64,000 nucleotides of DNA from Magnaporthiopsis rhizophila. Lineage: Eukaryota; Ascomycota; Sordariomycetes; Magnaporthales; Magnaporthaceae. The notes under the pieces were generated by a model, which saw only the letters and a program-made list of their open reading frames with translations, did no database searches and was not told where the DNA came from. The stretch spans positions 1-64,000 of the forward strand of contig PYSS01000130.1 of the NCBI GenBank assembly GCA_003049465.1, read 5' to 3'. Made by a program: the position numbers and the translations under genes. Of the stretch, positions 42,490 through 56,867 are shown piece after piece. How positions within the stretch are numbered: the first letter of the stretch is position 1; each line of letters opens with the position of its first letter.

Positions 42490-44529
42490 TTTTAACTGAT
42501 CCTGTTCAGCATTTACCGAAAATAATAAATAATAGCAATTATAGCAACTGCAACCAAAAAGATCGAAATTATTATTATCAATAGCACGAATTATAATAAT
42601 TTTGTTTTAATTTTAAAAACCCTTATCGAAAAATTCGAAAAATTTAAAAAACAGCCCAAAACTACCCCTATTTATAAATTCCTTACTCCGAATAAGTATA
42701 ACAAAAAAAAGGCAAATTTAAAACCTTTTTTACGAAATACAAAAGCTATTTCAAATTTTATTAGGATAATTTCCAAAACAATTACCAAAAAATGGCCTAT
42801 GCTATTATTCGTTTTAACGGCAAAATTAAAAACTGGTTCAAATCTGTATAAGCTAATTATTTTAAAAAAAAATAACAAATCGAGCAAATTTATTAAGCTA
42901 ATCTTTGCAAACTTTAAAAAGTTCGGCAAAAAAATTACCAAAATATTCGGACAGGTGGACAAAAAACGGGTAACCGAAAAAAAACTGCTTTAACTGCGCC
43001 AAAAGGGCCCAATATCCATTTTTACCGCCAAATTCCAGCAATTTGTTAATAAATTTAACTAAACAGAAAATACCAAAATATTTCAGTTTTACCAAAAATT
43101 AAAAAATAATATAAAAAATAAATTGGCCAAAAAAAAGGCCCAAGAATTTCGTCAATTATATTACCAAAACCATTTATATTAGCAATAAACTGTATAAATA
43201 ATACCTGGAAAAAAAAGTTCAGCAACCCCAGCCAATGCAACAAAATAATAAAATAAACCAAAAAAAAGCCAAATAATAATAATTTATTATGCATAAAATG
43301 CATTTAAAATTTATAAATTTATTTATAAGGGCCATATACCCCCAGTAACAAAAAAAATAGCACGGGAAACAAAAATATATCAAATAGCAAAATGCCAAAA
43401 ATGAAAATATTTTAAATACGGATAATAAAGGCATATTAAAAAGGATTACTTTTAAAAATAATTAGCAATTATCCGATACACGGACCAAAAAAAAGCCCTG
43501 TGTTTAAAAATTTTATTTAGCTGGATTTATTACTTCGATAACAAATATTTTATGCATAAATTAAACAAAAATAGGTCGGGTTAATATTCCCAGCAATAAT
43601 TGGCCGTTACCCGACAAATTAACAGGTTAAACAGGGTACCCATAACATCCGAATTCAGAAAATTAAAAAATTAAAAAAATGCTAAAAACAGCCGATATAC
43701 TTATTAATAATAATATTAAAAACCTTACAAAAAAACAATATGCTATCCGGCAGGCCCTAACGGTACTTAAAGGCCTATTAATCCAGGATAAAATATCGAA
43801 TATATTAATTAAGAATAACAAAAAAAACCTCGACCAAAAACCACTGGGATAAATATATTTAACCAAAAAAGTAAAAAATAAAGATTTTAAACTGGGCAAA
43901 TTTTGGATATCTGCAAAAAAAAATCCCAGGGAACACAAAAAATAATATGCAAAAATAACAAGCAAAAAAAAACATATATTACAACCAGCAATAAGGGTAA
44001 AGCATTTTATTAAAAAATTTATACTTATACCCATAAAGTACCGGCATATTTGTTACTCGAAATATAGCCCAATAATCCGGAGGAATTTAAAAATTGCAAA
44101 TTATACCGCAGGATACCTGCAATAAAAAATAACGATAAATACCTGAATTAAAACCAAAATAACCAAACTATTATTTATTACGGGAAAAATATGCACCAAG
44201 CACAGTATTAAAAAAACGATCCATTCTTATACCAGCAAAATTATATAATTAATAAGGATTATAAAAACCTGGCGGTAAACAGCCCAAAGTATACAAAAAT
44301 TTTCTGGGCAAAATATTTATATTATGCTTATAATAATCACCTGCCCAAAAAGCTAAAAAATAACTGGTTTTTAATAAGGAACAGCAAAAAGCCCCGAAAC
44401 CTGCCAAAACAGGAATAGTAACTGCCAAAATAACAAATTATATCACAAAACTGCATTAAAAAAATAATAATATTCGCCCCAGCACCCTATTATCCTATAA
44501 TATGCATAACAAAATTATTATTGCATTAT

Positions 44530-44987
44530 TGTTACAAACGGTTCTCTGCTTTTAGGGTAGGGTACGCTAGGAGAGGTATTGAGCAGTACGGTTTCCACAA
44601 GGTCGCCTTGTGCTGGGAATTGGGGTAGTAACAAAGGTCTCGATTGCTTGCCCAAGGGGGTGCCTTGGAGCTAATTTAGGTTAATTAATACCGAAACCTT
44701 AGTCAAAGCTATTTAATACAATAAGAAATCCTTTTTTATATACCCGTAAATTTTTATACCATATTTGTGTTATATTTGTTATATTTATAGCAAATATATT
44801 ATTGTGCTATGTTTGTTATGTTTATAGCAGATATATTATTATGTTTAGGTAAGTGTTTGATCACGTGATTTTTTATTTACCCTGGTTTTAATTATATAAC
44901 CTTTGGTTTTTTACGATTGCAGGGTAAAGGTATATTGCTAGGGGTTAGCCCCAACCCTTTTGTCCCCTGCCAGTTATGGTTGTAACA
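44530..44987 (-). repeat. LTR of element A (3' LTR in element orientation)
   Basis: 458 bases, starting TGTTACAAACGG and ending GTTGTAACA on the + strand. It is less mutated than its partner: where this copy has GGTAGGGTACGCTAGG, the partner has GGTAAAATATGTTAGG. Confidence 0.9.
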
Positions 44988-47900
44988 TCAGATTTCCCTT
45001 TTTAGGCCAAATTCTTTTGGTTATACCTATAGCCCTGTTTTTTTTGCTAGTGGTAAATTTTTTTTTCCTTTATTATTTTCCTTTTTTTTTTTTCTAACAA
45101 AATGTTTGGTTAGGTGCAAAAGCATAAATCGGCGTTTTTGATTATTTATTGGGATAATTTTTTTGCTTTTATTATTTTATCCCCCGTTATTATGCCTTTT
45201 TGTTTTAATTATAAAGCTAACGGTTTTATTTAATGCAATGCGTTTTTTTGCAACCGATTGCATTATGAACGGTGCATTTGTTTTGGTTATTTTCGTTGCA
45301 ATGTTCTGGGCCCGTTGCCCAAATATCTTTTTACTTATAGCATTTAATATGCCCGGGTGGAGAAAAAGCTAAAAGCCGCAAAAAAAAAATATCGGTCGGT
45401 AAATGCAAAAATCGAGCATTTTTGCAAACAAAAAAAACAGTGGTATAAAAAATTAACCTGTGCAATTTGTTACAGGATTAGCAGCATTAAGGAGCTGGAG
45501 CAGGTTAAATAAAAAAAGGCCAAAAAGGCGGCCATATAGGCCCTTATTGTGCTTTTAAATTTGCTGGTTTCCGATTTTCCTCTGTTATTTCCGAGCTGGG
45601 CCGATTATAAGATTAATCCTAATTTTAATCTGTTAGCCCTGCTTTAACCAGGTGAGTTATTTTGGTACGGGCGTTTCAAGCCGAAATCCGAGTTTTGGCA
45701 CTGGTATTAATTTTTTTCCAAGGGCTTTTTGCCGGTACTTTTTAAAAATTTTTGGCGCACTTTTTAGGTTTATTTTTTTTCCTAAATGCTTTTTTTAATT
45801 CCGTACCCTGCTTATTTAACCAAATAATATTTGGTTCTGTTAATAATATTTTTGTTCAGGATTTTTTCGATTTTGTATTTTTATTTTGGATCGATTTTTA
45901 TTAATTTGTTATTTTTAAACCCTAATGGTACTGGTTTAAATAAACCAATATAAAAATTGGGTGGTTTTTTATGGTTGGTGGTAATTAAAATTCGTAATTA
46001 ATATCGGATATCTTTTTTAGGATTTTAAACGGTTCTAATTTTTTGTGGTTTAATTTGTTGCTTAATTGTTTTATTTTAATATTGTATCAAAAAAGATAAA
46101 CGTTATTTCTTTTTTTAAAGGTTGGTTTTTCGATCCTTTTTTTATTGGTTTGTATAAATATGCATTATTGCAATTTTTTTAGTTTTGCCTGGAGGTTTTT
46201 GTATAGTTTGGTAAATTTTTTCACCTGTATTTTTGTTATTAAAGTATATGGTTCTGCCCTGGGTTTTTTATATACCGTAAATATATACCTGTAATTTGTA
46301 TAAAACGGTATAATTCCTGTATTTTTGTGCATTAAATTGTTATACGCAAACTAAGCTATAAAAAATAATTATACCCAGTTATTTTATTTACAATTAATAA
46401 AATAATATAAATATTATTTTATGGTTTGATTTGTTTGTTTTATTTATTTATCTGTTTAAAAATAATAAGCTATAAAAAAGGCATGTTTTGTGCTTAGGCT
46501 TACCGTAAACTGTTTTTAAAATTTGCTATTAAATAGCTTATTTCGGTTTAAAATTATACAATTCGGCGTTTTATATTTTGCAATTATATTTTGGATAAAA
46601 ATATAAACTAAATTTATAACTTTTATATTTTTTTAAATAATAGGTATATGGTATATTTGGTAAATTGCTTAATTATTATCATAATATTATTATATTGGAT
46701 ATTTATAAAGGGTTTTTTTGATTTGGATAGCCCCGTAACAAAGTTTGCCGTAACTTTTTGCCATATTTTGCTAAATATTGGCAAAAATTGCAATAATTTA
46801 TAAGGTTTATATTTATTAGTTTTATTTTTTGCACAATTTTTGCAATTTTTAATTACATTTTATATTTTGGCATAAATTTTTACAAATTTATGGTATTGTT
46901 AAAACTTTTTCCAAATTTTAATAATCCCCTGGTATTTATTAATTATTTGGTTATAAATTTATTGGATTTTTTCTGGGGTTTATTTTTTTTGCCGGGTTAT
47001 TTTGGCCAATGTTTGCTGTGCCAAAATCAGGGATCCGTTTGGTTTTTTGGCCAAAATTGCGCGTATTTCTGGTGGTGTATCTACCTAATGATTTAATTAA
47101 TAGTTTAAAGCATTTGTTTGGCTGTTTTTTGATCCTTTTTTAATTTTAATTCAAAAATTATAGTTTTAAAAAAACTGGTTTTATTGGATTTATCTTTTGT
47201 TTAATATTTAGCTAATAATAAATTGTCACAGGTTTTTGTGGTTAATATATATTATAATTTGATAGTTGGTTTTATACAAATATATTTTTTATTTTTTTAA
47301 AGCTTTAATAATAATAAAAAGCTTTTTATTATGGATTTGGTAATTTAGTTTAGGTCTATTTAATTTTGCAAAAAAAATGCGCAAAAGTGCAATTTTTTTT
47401 GATCGTTTCGCTATTTTAGCTATTTTTTAATAGTAAAGTTCGATGCATTAATTTTAACCTTGAAGGATTTTTCTGGATTTGGTATTGCCAATACCGATAT
47501 TTGGATAATAATTTTTTTTAGCAAATCGAAAATTATTTATTTTTATATTCCCTAATAAAACTGGGTATTATTTTTGGTAAAATCTGTAAATAATATAACT
47601 TTTTTATTAAAATTTCGGATAAATTTTTGGTAAAAGTTTAAAAATTCCAAAAAGCCTCGTATTTTTTTAATTATGGTAAATATAGGCCAGTTTTTTACCG
47701 CCTGTACCTTTTTAGGTTTTATCCGAACTTTTTTTTGCTTAATAATAAATTTGAGGAAAATTATTTTTAAAAAATGCCATATATATTTATTTGGGTTAAC
47801 CAAAAGCTTTATATTTTGCAGCTTTTGTAATATTTTGTGCATATATTATTTGTATTTTTTTAGTATATTCGAAAAAATCAAAATATTATCCAGGTATATA

Positions 47901-50900
47901 AGGGCAAAAATATTGAAATATTTTTGTAATATATGGTTGATTATTTGTTAGAACGTGGCTGGTGCATTGGTAAATTCGAAAATTATTATTAATAATTTGA
48001 AAATTTCGAGTTTGGTTCGAAAAGCAGTTTTTTATTTGTTACCCTTTTTAATTTTTAACAGGCCGTAAGTTTTGTATAAATTTAGGGTTATAAATTACCA
48101 ATTTTTTCCAAACTTATTTTTAAGCTTGTTAATTAAGGGTAAAGGATATCGATCTTTTATTATTTTTTGATTTAACGAACAGTAATCGATATATATCCGT
48201 TTTTCCCTATTTTTTTTGGAAATAAACAAAATTTTATATCCCATAGGGAAATTAAAAGGTTTGGTAAGTTCTTTTTTGATTTTTTTTTTTAACTATTCTT
48301 ATAGCAGCTTTTTTTGCCGAGGGTTTAATTAATACAGTTTTTGGTACTTAAGCTATGCTTCCGGTTTAAGCTTAATTTTATAATTAAACGGTCTGTATTT
48401 TGGTAATACCGTTTCCAAATTTTTCTGGAACAGTTTTTAATATTTATAATATTTTTTAGGAACATTTTTAAATTTATTTTTAATAATTTTCTGTTTGTTA
48501 GGTTCGTTTATATCCGTATTTATTAGCATTTCGATTAATACGGTTTGCCAGGGTTAATTGCTATATTTTGCCGCCATTACGGTTATTCTTTCCGGTATCC
48601 AATTTTTATTATCCGGGGCCCGTAATTATTGGGTTTTCCTGCTAATTAATAATAATTTTCTTTATTAAATTTGTTCGGTAATTCAATTTATCAAAAAATT
48701 GTATTTTTTAAATTATAAAAAGCCTAAAATTAGGTTTTCCCCTTTTATATTTATAATATTCAGAATTATTTTGCAAATTTTTCCCAGGAATCAAAATTTA
48801 AAATAATTAGTTTTAATATTAATTTTTCCTTTATTAAATATAATTGGCTCCTATTTTATTATTATAAAATTATATGGCTTTTTTTTTAATATATTAAAAT
48901 GCTATATTTTTTTACCGTTTATAGTGAAAAATAATTTTTTTAGGCTTTATAATCGATTATAATTTTTATTTTTCGCTTTTTCCAGTATATTATTATCCTG
49001 ATATATTTGTACTGGTTATTAATTATTATTACTAAAATTTTTATTAATTATTATCGTTTTACCCGTGCCTTTTTTTCGGGTAAACCCCCTAGTTTTTTAT
49101 TTGGGGTGCCCTTTTCCGGTCCCCGGTTACCCTTATTAAACAAACAAACCCGTCCGTCCAGGTTTGCGCTTTTTTTTTCATATAAATTTTGCATTCCGGC
49201 TTTCCGCATATCCAGTATATAAAAATTCCTACCATGCATATTATAAAATATGCTAGCAATAGTTTAAAAATTGCTGCAAAATTTTTGTAACCCATTTTTG
49301 CCATTCACCATTTCGGAAACTGGTATTTTTATTATAGGTATCGTACTGATCCTTTTCCTTTTTTTCGTGAGAAAAAATTGTGCTTTAGCTTTTTAGCCAT
49401 ATGCTATTTACAGTTATCGTATAAATATTTAGCCTAAAAAAGTTTATTATAATAGCCCGTTTTGGGATCCATATTTTTATAATTTAACATATATAATTGC
49501 GCTAGCTGCTGGTCCAAATTCGGGATTTTTTTAAATAATGCCCCGTAATAGGTAATTAACTGGTTATTCTTTAACTAATCCAGGGCTTTTTTATTATTAT
49601 TTTGCGCTGGTTTTTTGCGCATCAAACCGCCGATAGGTTTAGGCTAATCCCAAAACCACTAATTTGCTTTTAAAAACCTAAATAAAATATATGCCTTTCG
49701 TATTTTTTTTTTAATTATAAAGGATTATTTTCCTATATTAATCAATTATTAGCTAAATTTTTGCTGGAATTTTTTAAAATTAATAATATATTATTTTTTG
49801 TTAGGTTTTTTATTATTAAGGTCCATTTTTATAATTTTCCAAAATTTGATCAGGTTTAGCTTTTTTTTTGGGCTTGTAACAAATGCATTTGGCCCAAAGA
49901 TTATTCTATTTTTATATTTATATTCGTGTTTTTTTCGGAATCGTTAACCGAGGTGTTCGATATATTTTTGTTTTAGGCTAACTTTTCGAGCTTCCTGTTT
50001 TGTTTAGCAAATTCCTCCATTATTGGCATATAATTGCTGCAGTATTTAATTTTCTTAAGTTTTTTCGAAATTTGAGCCGTTGCACTGTTCTTTTTTTCGA
50101 ACGTTATAAGGTTGGTGGTTACCCTAATCTTTTTTTTGTTACCGACCCGGGATTAATTAACCCGTTGTATTACAGCAATTTATCGTTTAAGATAGTACCC
50201 TGTGGCATTTTTATCGGAGCGGTAGACCGTACAGTTTTTATCGAAATAATAAATCCAGCTGAATAACGCTTCGGGGCATAGGCTTCTTTTTATTTTTTGT
50301 GCTGCCCCAGGTAAGGTTAGGGTTATGGGTTTATAATTTTTTGATGCATTTTTTCGGCAAAGGATAGCCGTTTATCGGTTTTTTTATAGGCAATCTTTTT
50401 TAATATATTTTTTTTTCCTATATTTAAAGCATTTTCCGTTCTTTGGGTTTTTGAACCTAATATATTTTTATTTTTTTTGCTGGTATATAGCTTTAGTGCT
50501 AAAATTTATAAGTCCAGGATATATATTATAAGCAATAAATTATTGCTATTTTGCTTTTTTTTAATTAGTTTTGTTATTTTGCGCTATTGGTTTGGCTTGC
50601 TGGGCTTTTTTTTTTAAAGCATTATTTGTATAGTTTATTACTGATACAAATAGCTATAATAATATAATTAACAAAATTTTCAGATTATTTTTGCTTAAAT
50701 AATTTATTTTTCATATTATTTTTTAACCTTTGGTAAAGCTGGGTTATTTTAATATTTTCCGTTCAGTTAAATTTATTAACCAATTATTAAAATTTGGAGA
50801 TATAAATTAATACGGGGCCTTTTCGCCAAAACTGGAGCAATTTCCTTTTAGCCACCCGTTTTTTATCGACCTGTTCGAAAACCTTAGCAACCTTTTTTCC

Positions 50901-51347
50901 GAATTTTTCGAAATTGGCAAATACCAGCTTAATTTTTTTTTTGGATTTATTGTGCTTTTTTAGGTAATCGGACCAAATAGGTTCGAACTAATCTTTAACC
51001 TTACCATTTAGGCGCGTGGCTATATAGGCAATTTTTTATTTTTCCCGTTAAAAATGGTTTTAATAAAACAGAAAGTATTTTTTGCATTTGATTAAAAACA
51101 TTTTGATTTTATTTTTTTTCCTATTGTACTTATCAGGCAAAAAAAATTTGTAAAATTTAACGGTAATATAAGGTTTGGCCTGAGCTTTTTTAAATTTTTC
51201 GATTTTTGCAATAAATGTTTATATAGCTGCCGAGGGGTTGCTGTATAATTTGCCGGCAATAATAATATTTTTGGGTTTTTTGCCTGCGATTAATATAATT
51301 ATTACTGCTTGTTACCTTCGGTAGGTACTAAACAGGATCAATCAAAA

Positions 51348-51805
51348 TATTACAAACGGTTTTTTGCTTTTAGGGTAAAATATGTTAGGAAAGGTATTAA
51401 GCAGTACAATTTTCACAAAATTGCTTTATGCTGGGAATTAGGGTAGTAATAAAGGTTTCGATTGCTTGCCCAAAAGGGTGCCTTGGAGCTAATTTAGGTT
51501 AATTAATACCGAAGCCTTAGTTAAAGTTATTTAATACAATAAAAAACCCTTTTTTATATACCCGTAAATTTCCATACCATATTTGTGCTATATTTGTTAT
51601 ATTTATAGCGAATATATTACTGTGCTATGTTTGCTATGTTTATAATAGATATATTACTATGCTTAGGTAAATATTTGATCACGTGATGTTTTATTTACCC
51701 TGGTTTTAGTTATGCAACCCTTGGTTCCCCACAATTGCGGGGTAAAAGCATATCGCTGGGGGTTAGCCCCAGCCCTTTTGTCCCCTGCCAGTTGTGGTCG
51801 TAACA
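51348..51805 (-). repeat. LTR of element A (5' LTR in element orientation)
   Basis: 458 bases, starting TATTACAAACGG and ending GGTCGTAACA on the + strand. The equivalent sequence downstream of the element's 5' LTR (reading - from 51347) shares TTTTGATTGATCCTGTTT with the same position in element B, so this conserved block probably holds the primer-binding site. Confidence 0.9.
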
Positions 51806-54800
51806 ATTATATTTACAAAAAGCCAAAATACAAATGCTATACCGAAAAAAAGGCCAAAAATCGGCAAACTGGACAACTTTACCCCAATTACCAGTACAAG
51901 CCAAAAAATTAAAGTATTTTACCGGAATAAGGGCTTAATATAAATAAAAAAAAACAAATTAAAAAAATCCTAACAAAAATCATAATAAATTATCCATTTT
52001 ATATCCAAAAAATGGTTAAATAACAAAAATAATAATTGATAATAATGGTTATTTGCAAATTTAACAAAAATTATATTGCATTAAAAACGGTAATAAAATA
52101 TAACATACCAATATGCCGAAAATAACAGTTATACAGTTTCGGAACCGTAAAAAAAAACCAATTATTTATAACAGTAAAATAATTAATTCAGAAATAAATC
52201 AATTCAGGTTTAAAATTTCGGGAAAAATTTGCAAAATTACCCTGAATATTATAAATATAAAATAAAAAACCTAATTTTGGATCTCCCCTGGTTTAAAAAA
52301 TTTAATTCCCTAATAAATTAGGTTTTGGAGGAAATTTAATAAAAAAAGTTATTATCGGAAAACAAAAAAGCTTAATAGCCACAGGCCCCGAACCATAAAA
52401 AATAAAAACCAAACAGGGTTATTATAATAATAGCAAAATTTGGCAATTAACCCTAACAAATTGTACCGATAGATTTGCACCTATCAGGTAATGTTAGCTT
52501 TAATAGCAAAAAATCCCAAAAATAAAAGATAAATTATAAAAAAAAAAACAACCAGAATTATAACCTAAAAAAAAGCATAACTAAAATTAATAACCAAAAA
52601 ATAAAAATAATAAAAAATTGCAACCAGAATTATAATTAACCCGATAAATAGGTATATTAATATTTAAGAAATATTTCCGAAAAGTATTATCGGTATTGGA
52701 AATTGTTCCAAAAAAACCTGGGAACAGGATTTCCAAAATATAAATTATTCAATTATAAAATTAAATTTAAACCAGAAATATAACTTAATTACCAAAAATT
52801 GTACCGGTTAAATCCCAAATAATAAAGGCTATTGCAAAAATAATTTGCAAAAAACCTGGAACAAAATATTATCCAACCTTTGGATTTCCCTATAGGATAC
52901 AAAATATTATTTATTCCTAAAAAGGATAGAAAAAAACGGATATATATCAATTATTATCCGTTAAATAAAATTATAATAAAAAACCGATATTTTTTGCCTT
53001 TTATCGATAAGTTATAAAATAAGTTTGATAAAGCCAAATAATTTACAGCTTTAAATTTATACAAGGCATATAGCCTGTTAAAAATCAAAAAAGGAAATAA
53101 ATAAAAAACTGCCTTTTAAACCCAGTTAAAAATATATAAATTATTAATAATAACCTTTAGGTTTATTAATGTACCAGCTATATTCCAGCGAATAATTAAC
53201 CATATATTACAAAAATGCCTAAATATTTATGCATTTATTTACCTAAATAATATTTTAATTTTTTCAAAAATGCTAAAAAAATACAAAAAGCATATATATA
53301 AAGTTTTGCAAAAATTGCAAAATGCAAAACTTTTAATTAAGCCCGAAAAATGCATATAGCATATATAAAAAATTATTTTCCTAAAATATATGATTATACC
53401 GGGTTAGGTACAGATAAAACCAAAAAAGGTGCAAATAATAAAAAAATAACCCAAACTTATTAATATTAAAAAAATACAAAACTTTTTAAAATTAAAACTA
53501 ATATATTAAATTTTATAATTAGGGCTTAATTTGGCCAATAAAATAATAATAAAAAATTACACCCTTATATTTTTTTATTATATAAATTTAATAAACCAAA
53601 ATTAAATTATCCAATTTATAACAAAAAATTTATAATTATTATTCGAGCATTAAAAAAATAAAAAATATATTTGTGCCAAACAAATTATTAAATTATAATT
53701 TATACGGATTATAAAAACCTGGCACATTTTATTATTTGCTAAATAATAAATAAATAATAAATCTGGTAAAATCAGTTTTTCCAGGATTATAATTTTAGGA
53801 TTAAGTATAAAAAAGGATCGAAAAACGGCCAAATAAATACTTTAAACCGCCAACCGGATTATAAGGATAAAATACCACCAAAAATATATATAATCCTAAT
53901 ATAAAAACCAAACGGATCTTTAATTTTAATATAATAAATATTAATAAAAATTACACCCCAAAAAAAAATAAACTCCGGAAAAAATTTAACAAATCCATGG
54001 CCGGTTAGTATATAGATACCAAAAAATTACAAAAACCTGAAAAAATTTTTAGCAGTATTATAAATTTATAAAAACCCGCGCCAAAATATAAAAAGCAATT
54101 AAAAAATTATAAAAGCTGCACAAAAAACAAAATAAACAAATACAAACTTTACGAATTACTCCAGCCTTTGCTAATATTTAGCAAGGCTTGGCAAAAAGTT
54201 ATAGCAAATTTTATTACAGGATTATCCAAATTAAAAAAACCTTTTATAAATGTTCAATATAATAATATTATAATAATAATTGACCAATTTACCAAATATA
54301 CCATATATTTACCGTTTAAAAAAATGCAAAAACCATAAAATTAATTTATACCTTTATTTAAAACATAATTGCAAAATACAAAATATTAAAATGTATAATT
54401 ACGGATCAAAACAAATTATTTAATAACAAATTTTAAAAATAACTTATAACCAGCCTAAATGCAAAACATACCTTTTTTATAATATATTATTTTTAAATAA
54501 ATAAATAAATAAAATAAACAAACCAAATTATAAAACAATATTTATATTATTTTATTAATTATAAATAAAATAACTGGGTATAATTATTCCTTATAATATA
54601 ATTTGTATATAACAATTTAATATACAAAAATATAAAAATTATACCGTTTTATATAAATTACAAATTTATATTTACAATATACAAAAAACCTAAAGCAAAA
54701 TCATATACCCTAACAGCAAAAAATACAAATAAAAAAAATTTACCAAACTGTATAAAAATTTTCAGGCAAAACTAAAAAAATTATAATATTGCATATTTAA

Positions 54801-55965
54801 ACAAACTAATAAAAAAAGGATCAAAAAACCAACCTTTAAAAAAAAATAACATTTATCTTTTTTAATATAATATCAAAATAAAATGTTTAAATAACAAATT
54901 AAATTATAAAAAATTGGGACCGTTCAAAATTTTAAAAAAGATTTCCAACGTTAATTATAAACTTTAATTGCCACCAACCATAAAAAACCACCCGGTTTTT
55001 TGTATTAATTTGTTTAAACCAGCACCACCCGAATTTAAAAGCAACAAATTAATAAAAATTAATCCAAAATAAAAATATAAAATTAAAAAAATCTTAAATA
55101 AAAATATTATTAATAAAATTAAATATTATTTGGTTAAATAAGCAGGGTATATAATCAAAAAAAGCATATAAAAAAAAACAAACCTAAAAGGTGCACCAGA
55201 AACTTTTAAAAAGTACCGGCAAAAAACCCTTGGTAAAAAATTAATATCAGTGCCAAAACTCGGATTTCGGCTTAAAACACCCATACCGGAATAATTTACC
55301 TGGTTGGAGCAAAGCCAATAGGTTAGGATTAACCCCATAATTAGCCCAGCTCGGAAATAACAAAGGAAAATCGGGGATTAGCAAATCGGAAGGTGCAACA
55401 AAGGCCTGTATAGCCGCCTTTTTGGCCTCCTCCTGCTTAACCCGTTCCAGTTTTTTAATACTGCTAATCCTGCGGCAAATTGCACAGGTTAACTTTTTAC
55501 GCCACTGTTTTTTTTATTTGTAAAACGCTCGATTTTTGCATTAACCGACCGATACTTTTCTTTTGCGGCCTTTAGCTCCTTTTTTATATAAGCGTGCTAG
55601 GTATTATAAATAAAAAGGTGCTTGGGAAACAGGCCCAAAACGTTACAGCAAAAACGCTTAAAACAAACGCACCGGTCATAATACGAGCAATTGCGCAAGG
55701 ATATATCATAATGGGAAAAATTATCGGCCTTACAGTTGGAACAAAAAGGCATAATAAAATAAATAAAATAATAAAAACCAAAAGGTTATCCCGGCAAATA
55801 ATCGAAAATATTGGTTTATGCTTTTGTATTTTACCGAACATTTTGTTAAAAAAAAACGGATAAAAATTGGTAAGGAAAAAAAGGCACCTATTATTAACGA
55901 AAAAAAAGGGCTACAAATATAACCAAAAAAATTTGGCCTAAAAAAAGGAACCTAATATTACAACC

Positions 55966-56424
55966 ACAGCAGGCAAAAAATAAAAAGGCTAAAATGAACC
56001 CCCCCAGCGGAACACTTTTACCCCGCAGTTATAAAGGCCAAAAGCCGAATAACTAAAGCCAAACTGGTATAAAAAGTTACGTAATTAGGCATTTATTTAA
56101 GCACGGATAATATATTTATTATAAACATAACAAATATAACACAATAATATATTTGCTATAAATATAATAAACATAGCACAAATATAGTAAAAAAATCTAA
56201 AGATATATAAAAAAAAATTTCGTATTATATTGGATAAACCTTAACTGAAACTTCGGCATTAATTAACCTAAATTAGCTTTAAAACACCCCTTTGGGCAAG
56301 CAATAACAAATAACTGTTTTACTGAAACCCCCAAACCTTGTGCAAAGCGACCTTGCAACCCAGTACTGCTTAACACCGCCCCTAGCTGCCCTACCCTAGA
56401 AGCAGAAGGCCTGTGATTATAACA
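55966..56424 (+). repeat. Right LTR of element B
   Basis: 459 bases, starting TATTACAACCACAGCAGG and ending GATTATAACA. It is followed directly by the CCGGC duplication. Confidence 0.9.
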
Positions 56425-56867
56425 CCGGCTATCCCAAATTGGCTAAAAAACCTCCAAACAAAACCGAAACCTAACCACCCAAACCAGTATTTTCCAGGGC
56501 CGGACCCCGCAAGATCCCACAGTATAGCTTTTTTTCCGAAAGGTTTAAAAAGGGTACAAAATATATAAATTCGAATTGGTTATGGTTTAGCAAAAAATCA
56601 GGCAGTTAAAGGCCGAATTGGAGGTGCAGCGCCCTTATAAAAAGAAAAGGATTATGCCGAACCCGAACCAGGCCTTTATAAATATACGCCAAATTGCATA
56701 AGTAAGGGGTGAAGCTATAAAGGTGGATAAAAGTGCATCTAAAAAAGCAGAAAAATCTGATCAGGAATTAGTATATTTTTGCATCATGGTTGGTTAAATA
56801 AAGGTAAATATTTGCAATTAAATATACCGGGGTTGGTGGTGCAATAGGCTTTGGCCAGGTGGCCGTC

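Larger units (their letters stand above)
44530..51805 (-). mobile_element. Ty3/Gypsy LTR retrotransposon A, same family, inserted in B in reverse
   Basis: The full-length element is 7276 bp, with 458-bp LTRs at 44530-44987 and 51348-51805 in - orientation. A perfect 5-bp duplication ATTAT (44525-44529 and 51806-51810) marks insertion into the internal region of B. Coding remnants lie on the - strand. Reverse transcriptase and adjacent region are at about 47550-48300; a 96-codon frame at 47552-47842 reads KLLVNPNKYIWHF and KKVQAVKNWPIF, then GFLEFLNFYQKFIRNF, a classic Gypsy signature. Integrase is at about 46600-46800 (ANFVTGLSKSKK, with Asn at the expected first catalytic Asp). A polypurine tract lies inside the left LTR (about 44993-45005, CT-rich on +). 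The paired LTRs differ almost only by transitions, as expected for RIP. Confidence 0.92.
42021..56424 (+). mobile_element. Ty3/Gypsy LTR retrotransposon B (interrupted by a second copy)
   Basis: LTRs are at 42021-42489 and 55966-56424, in + orientation, beginning TGTTAC (TATTAC on the right, a G-to-A change) and ending TAACA. A perfect 5-bp duplication CCGGC flanks the element (42016-42020 and 56425-56429). Without the inner insertion it is about 7.1 kb. Coding remnants on the + strand run in Gypsy order. A gag domain lies at about 42700-43250 (KIFGQVDKKRVTEKKLL, then LRQKG and AKFQQFVNKF). Reverse transcriptase is at about 52850-53420 (its active-site box reads YLNNIL, both Asp changed to Asn). 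Integrase is at about 54160-54320, and an integrase C-terminal part (LGPFKILKKISNVNYKL) at about 54915-54965. All are full of stops and cannot be functional. A purine tract AAAAAAGGAA precedes the right LTR. Confidence 0.9.

Noticed and set aside
42021..44987. LTR pair 42021-42489 and 44530-44987 read as one short element
   Set aside because: The two LTRs are in opposite orientation and their flanks do not match. Correct pairing by orientation and target duplication gives elements B and A.
48900..50300. Short open frames in the AT-rich block, such as 49007-49222 and 50000-50266
   Set aside because: They are chance frames in mutated retrotransposon DNA. Only segments matching gag, reverse transcriptase or integrase were used as evidence.
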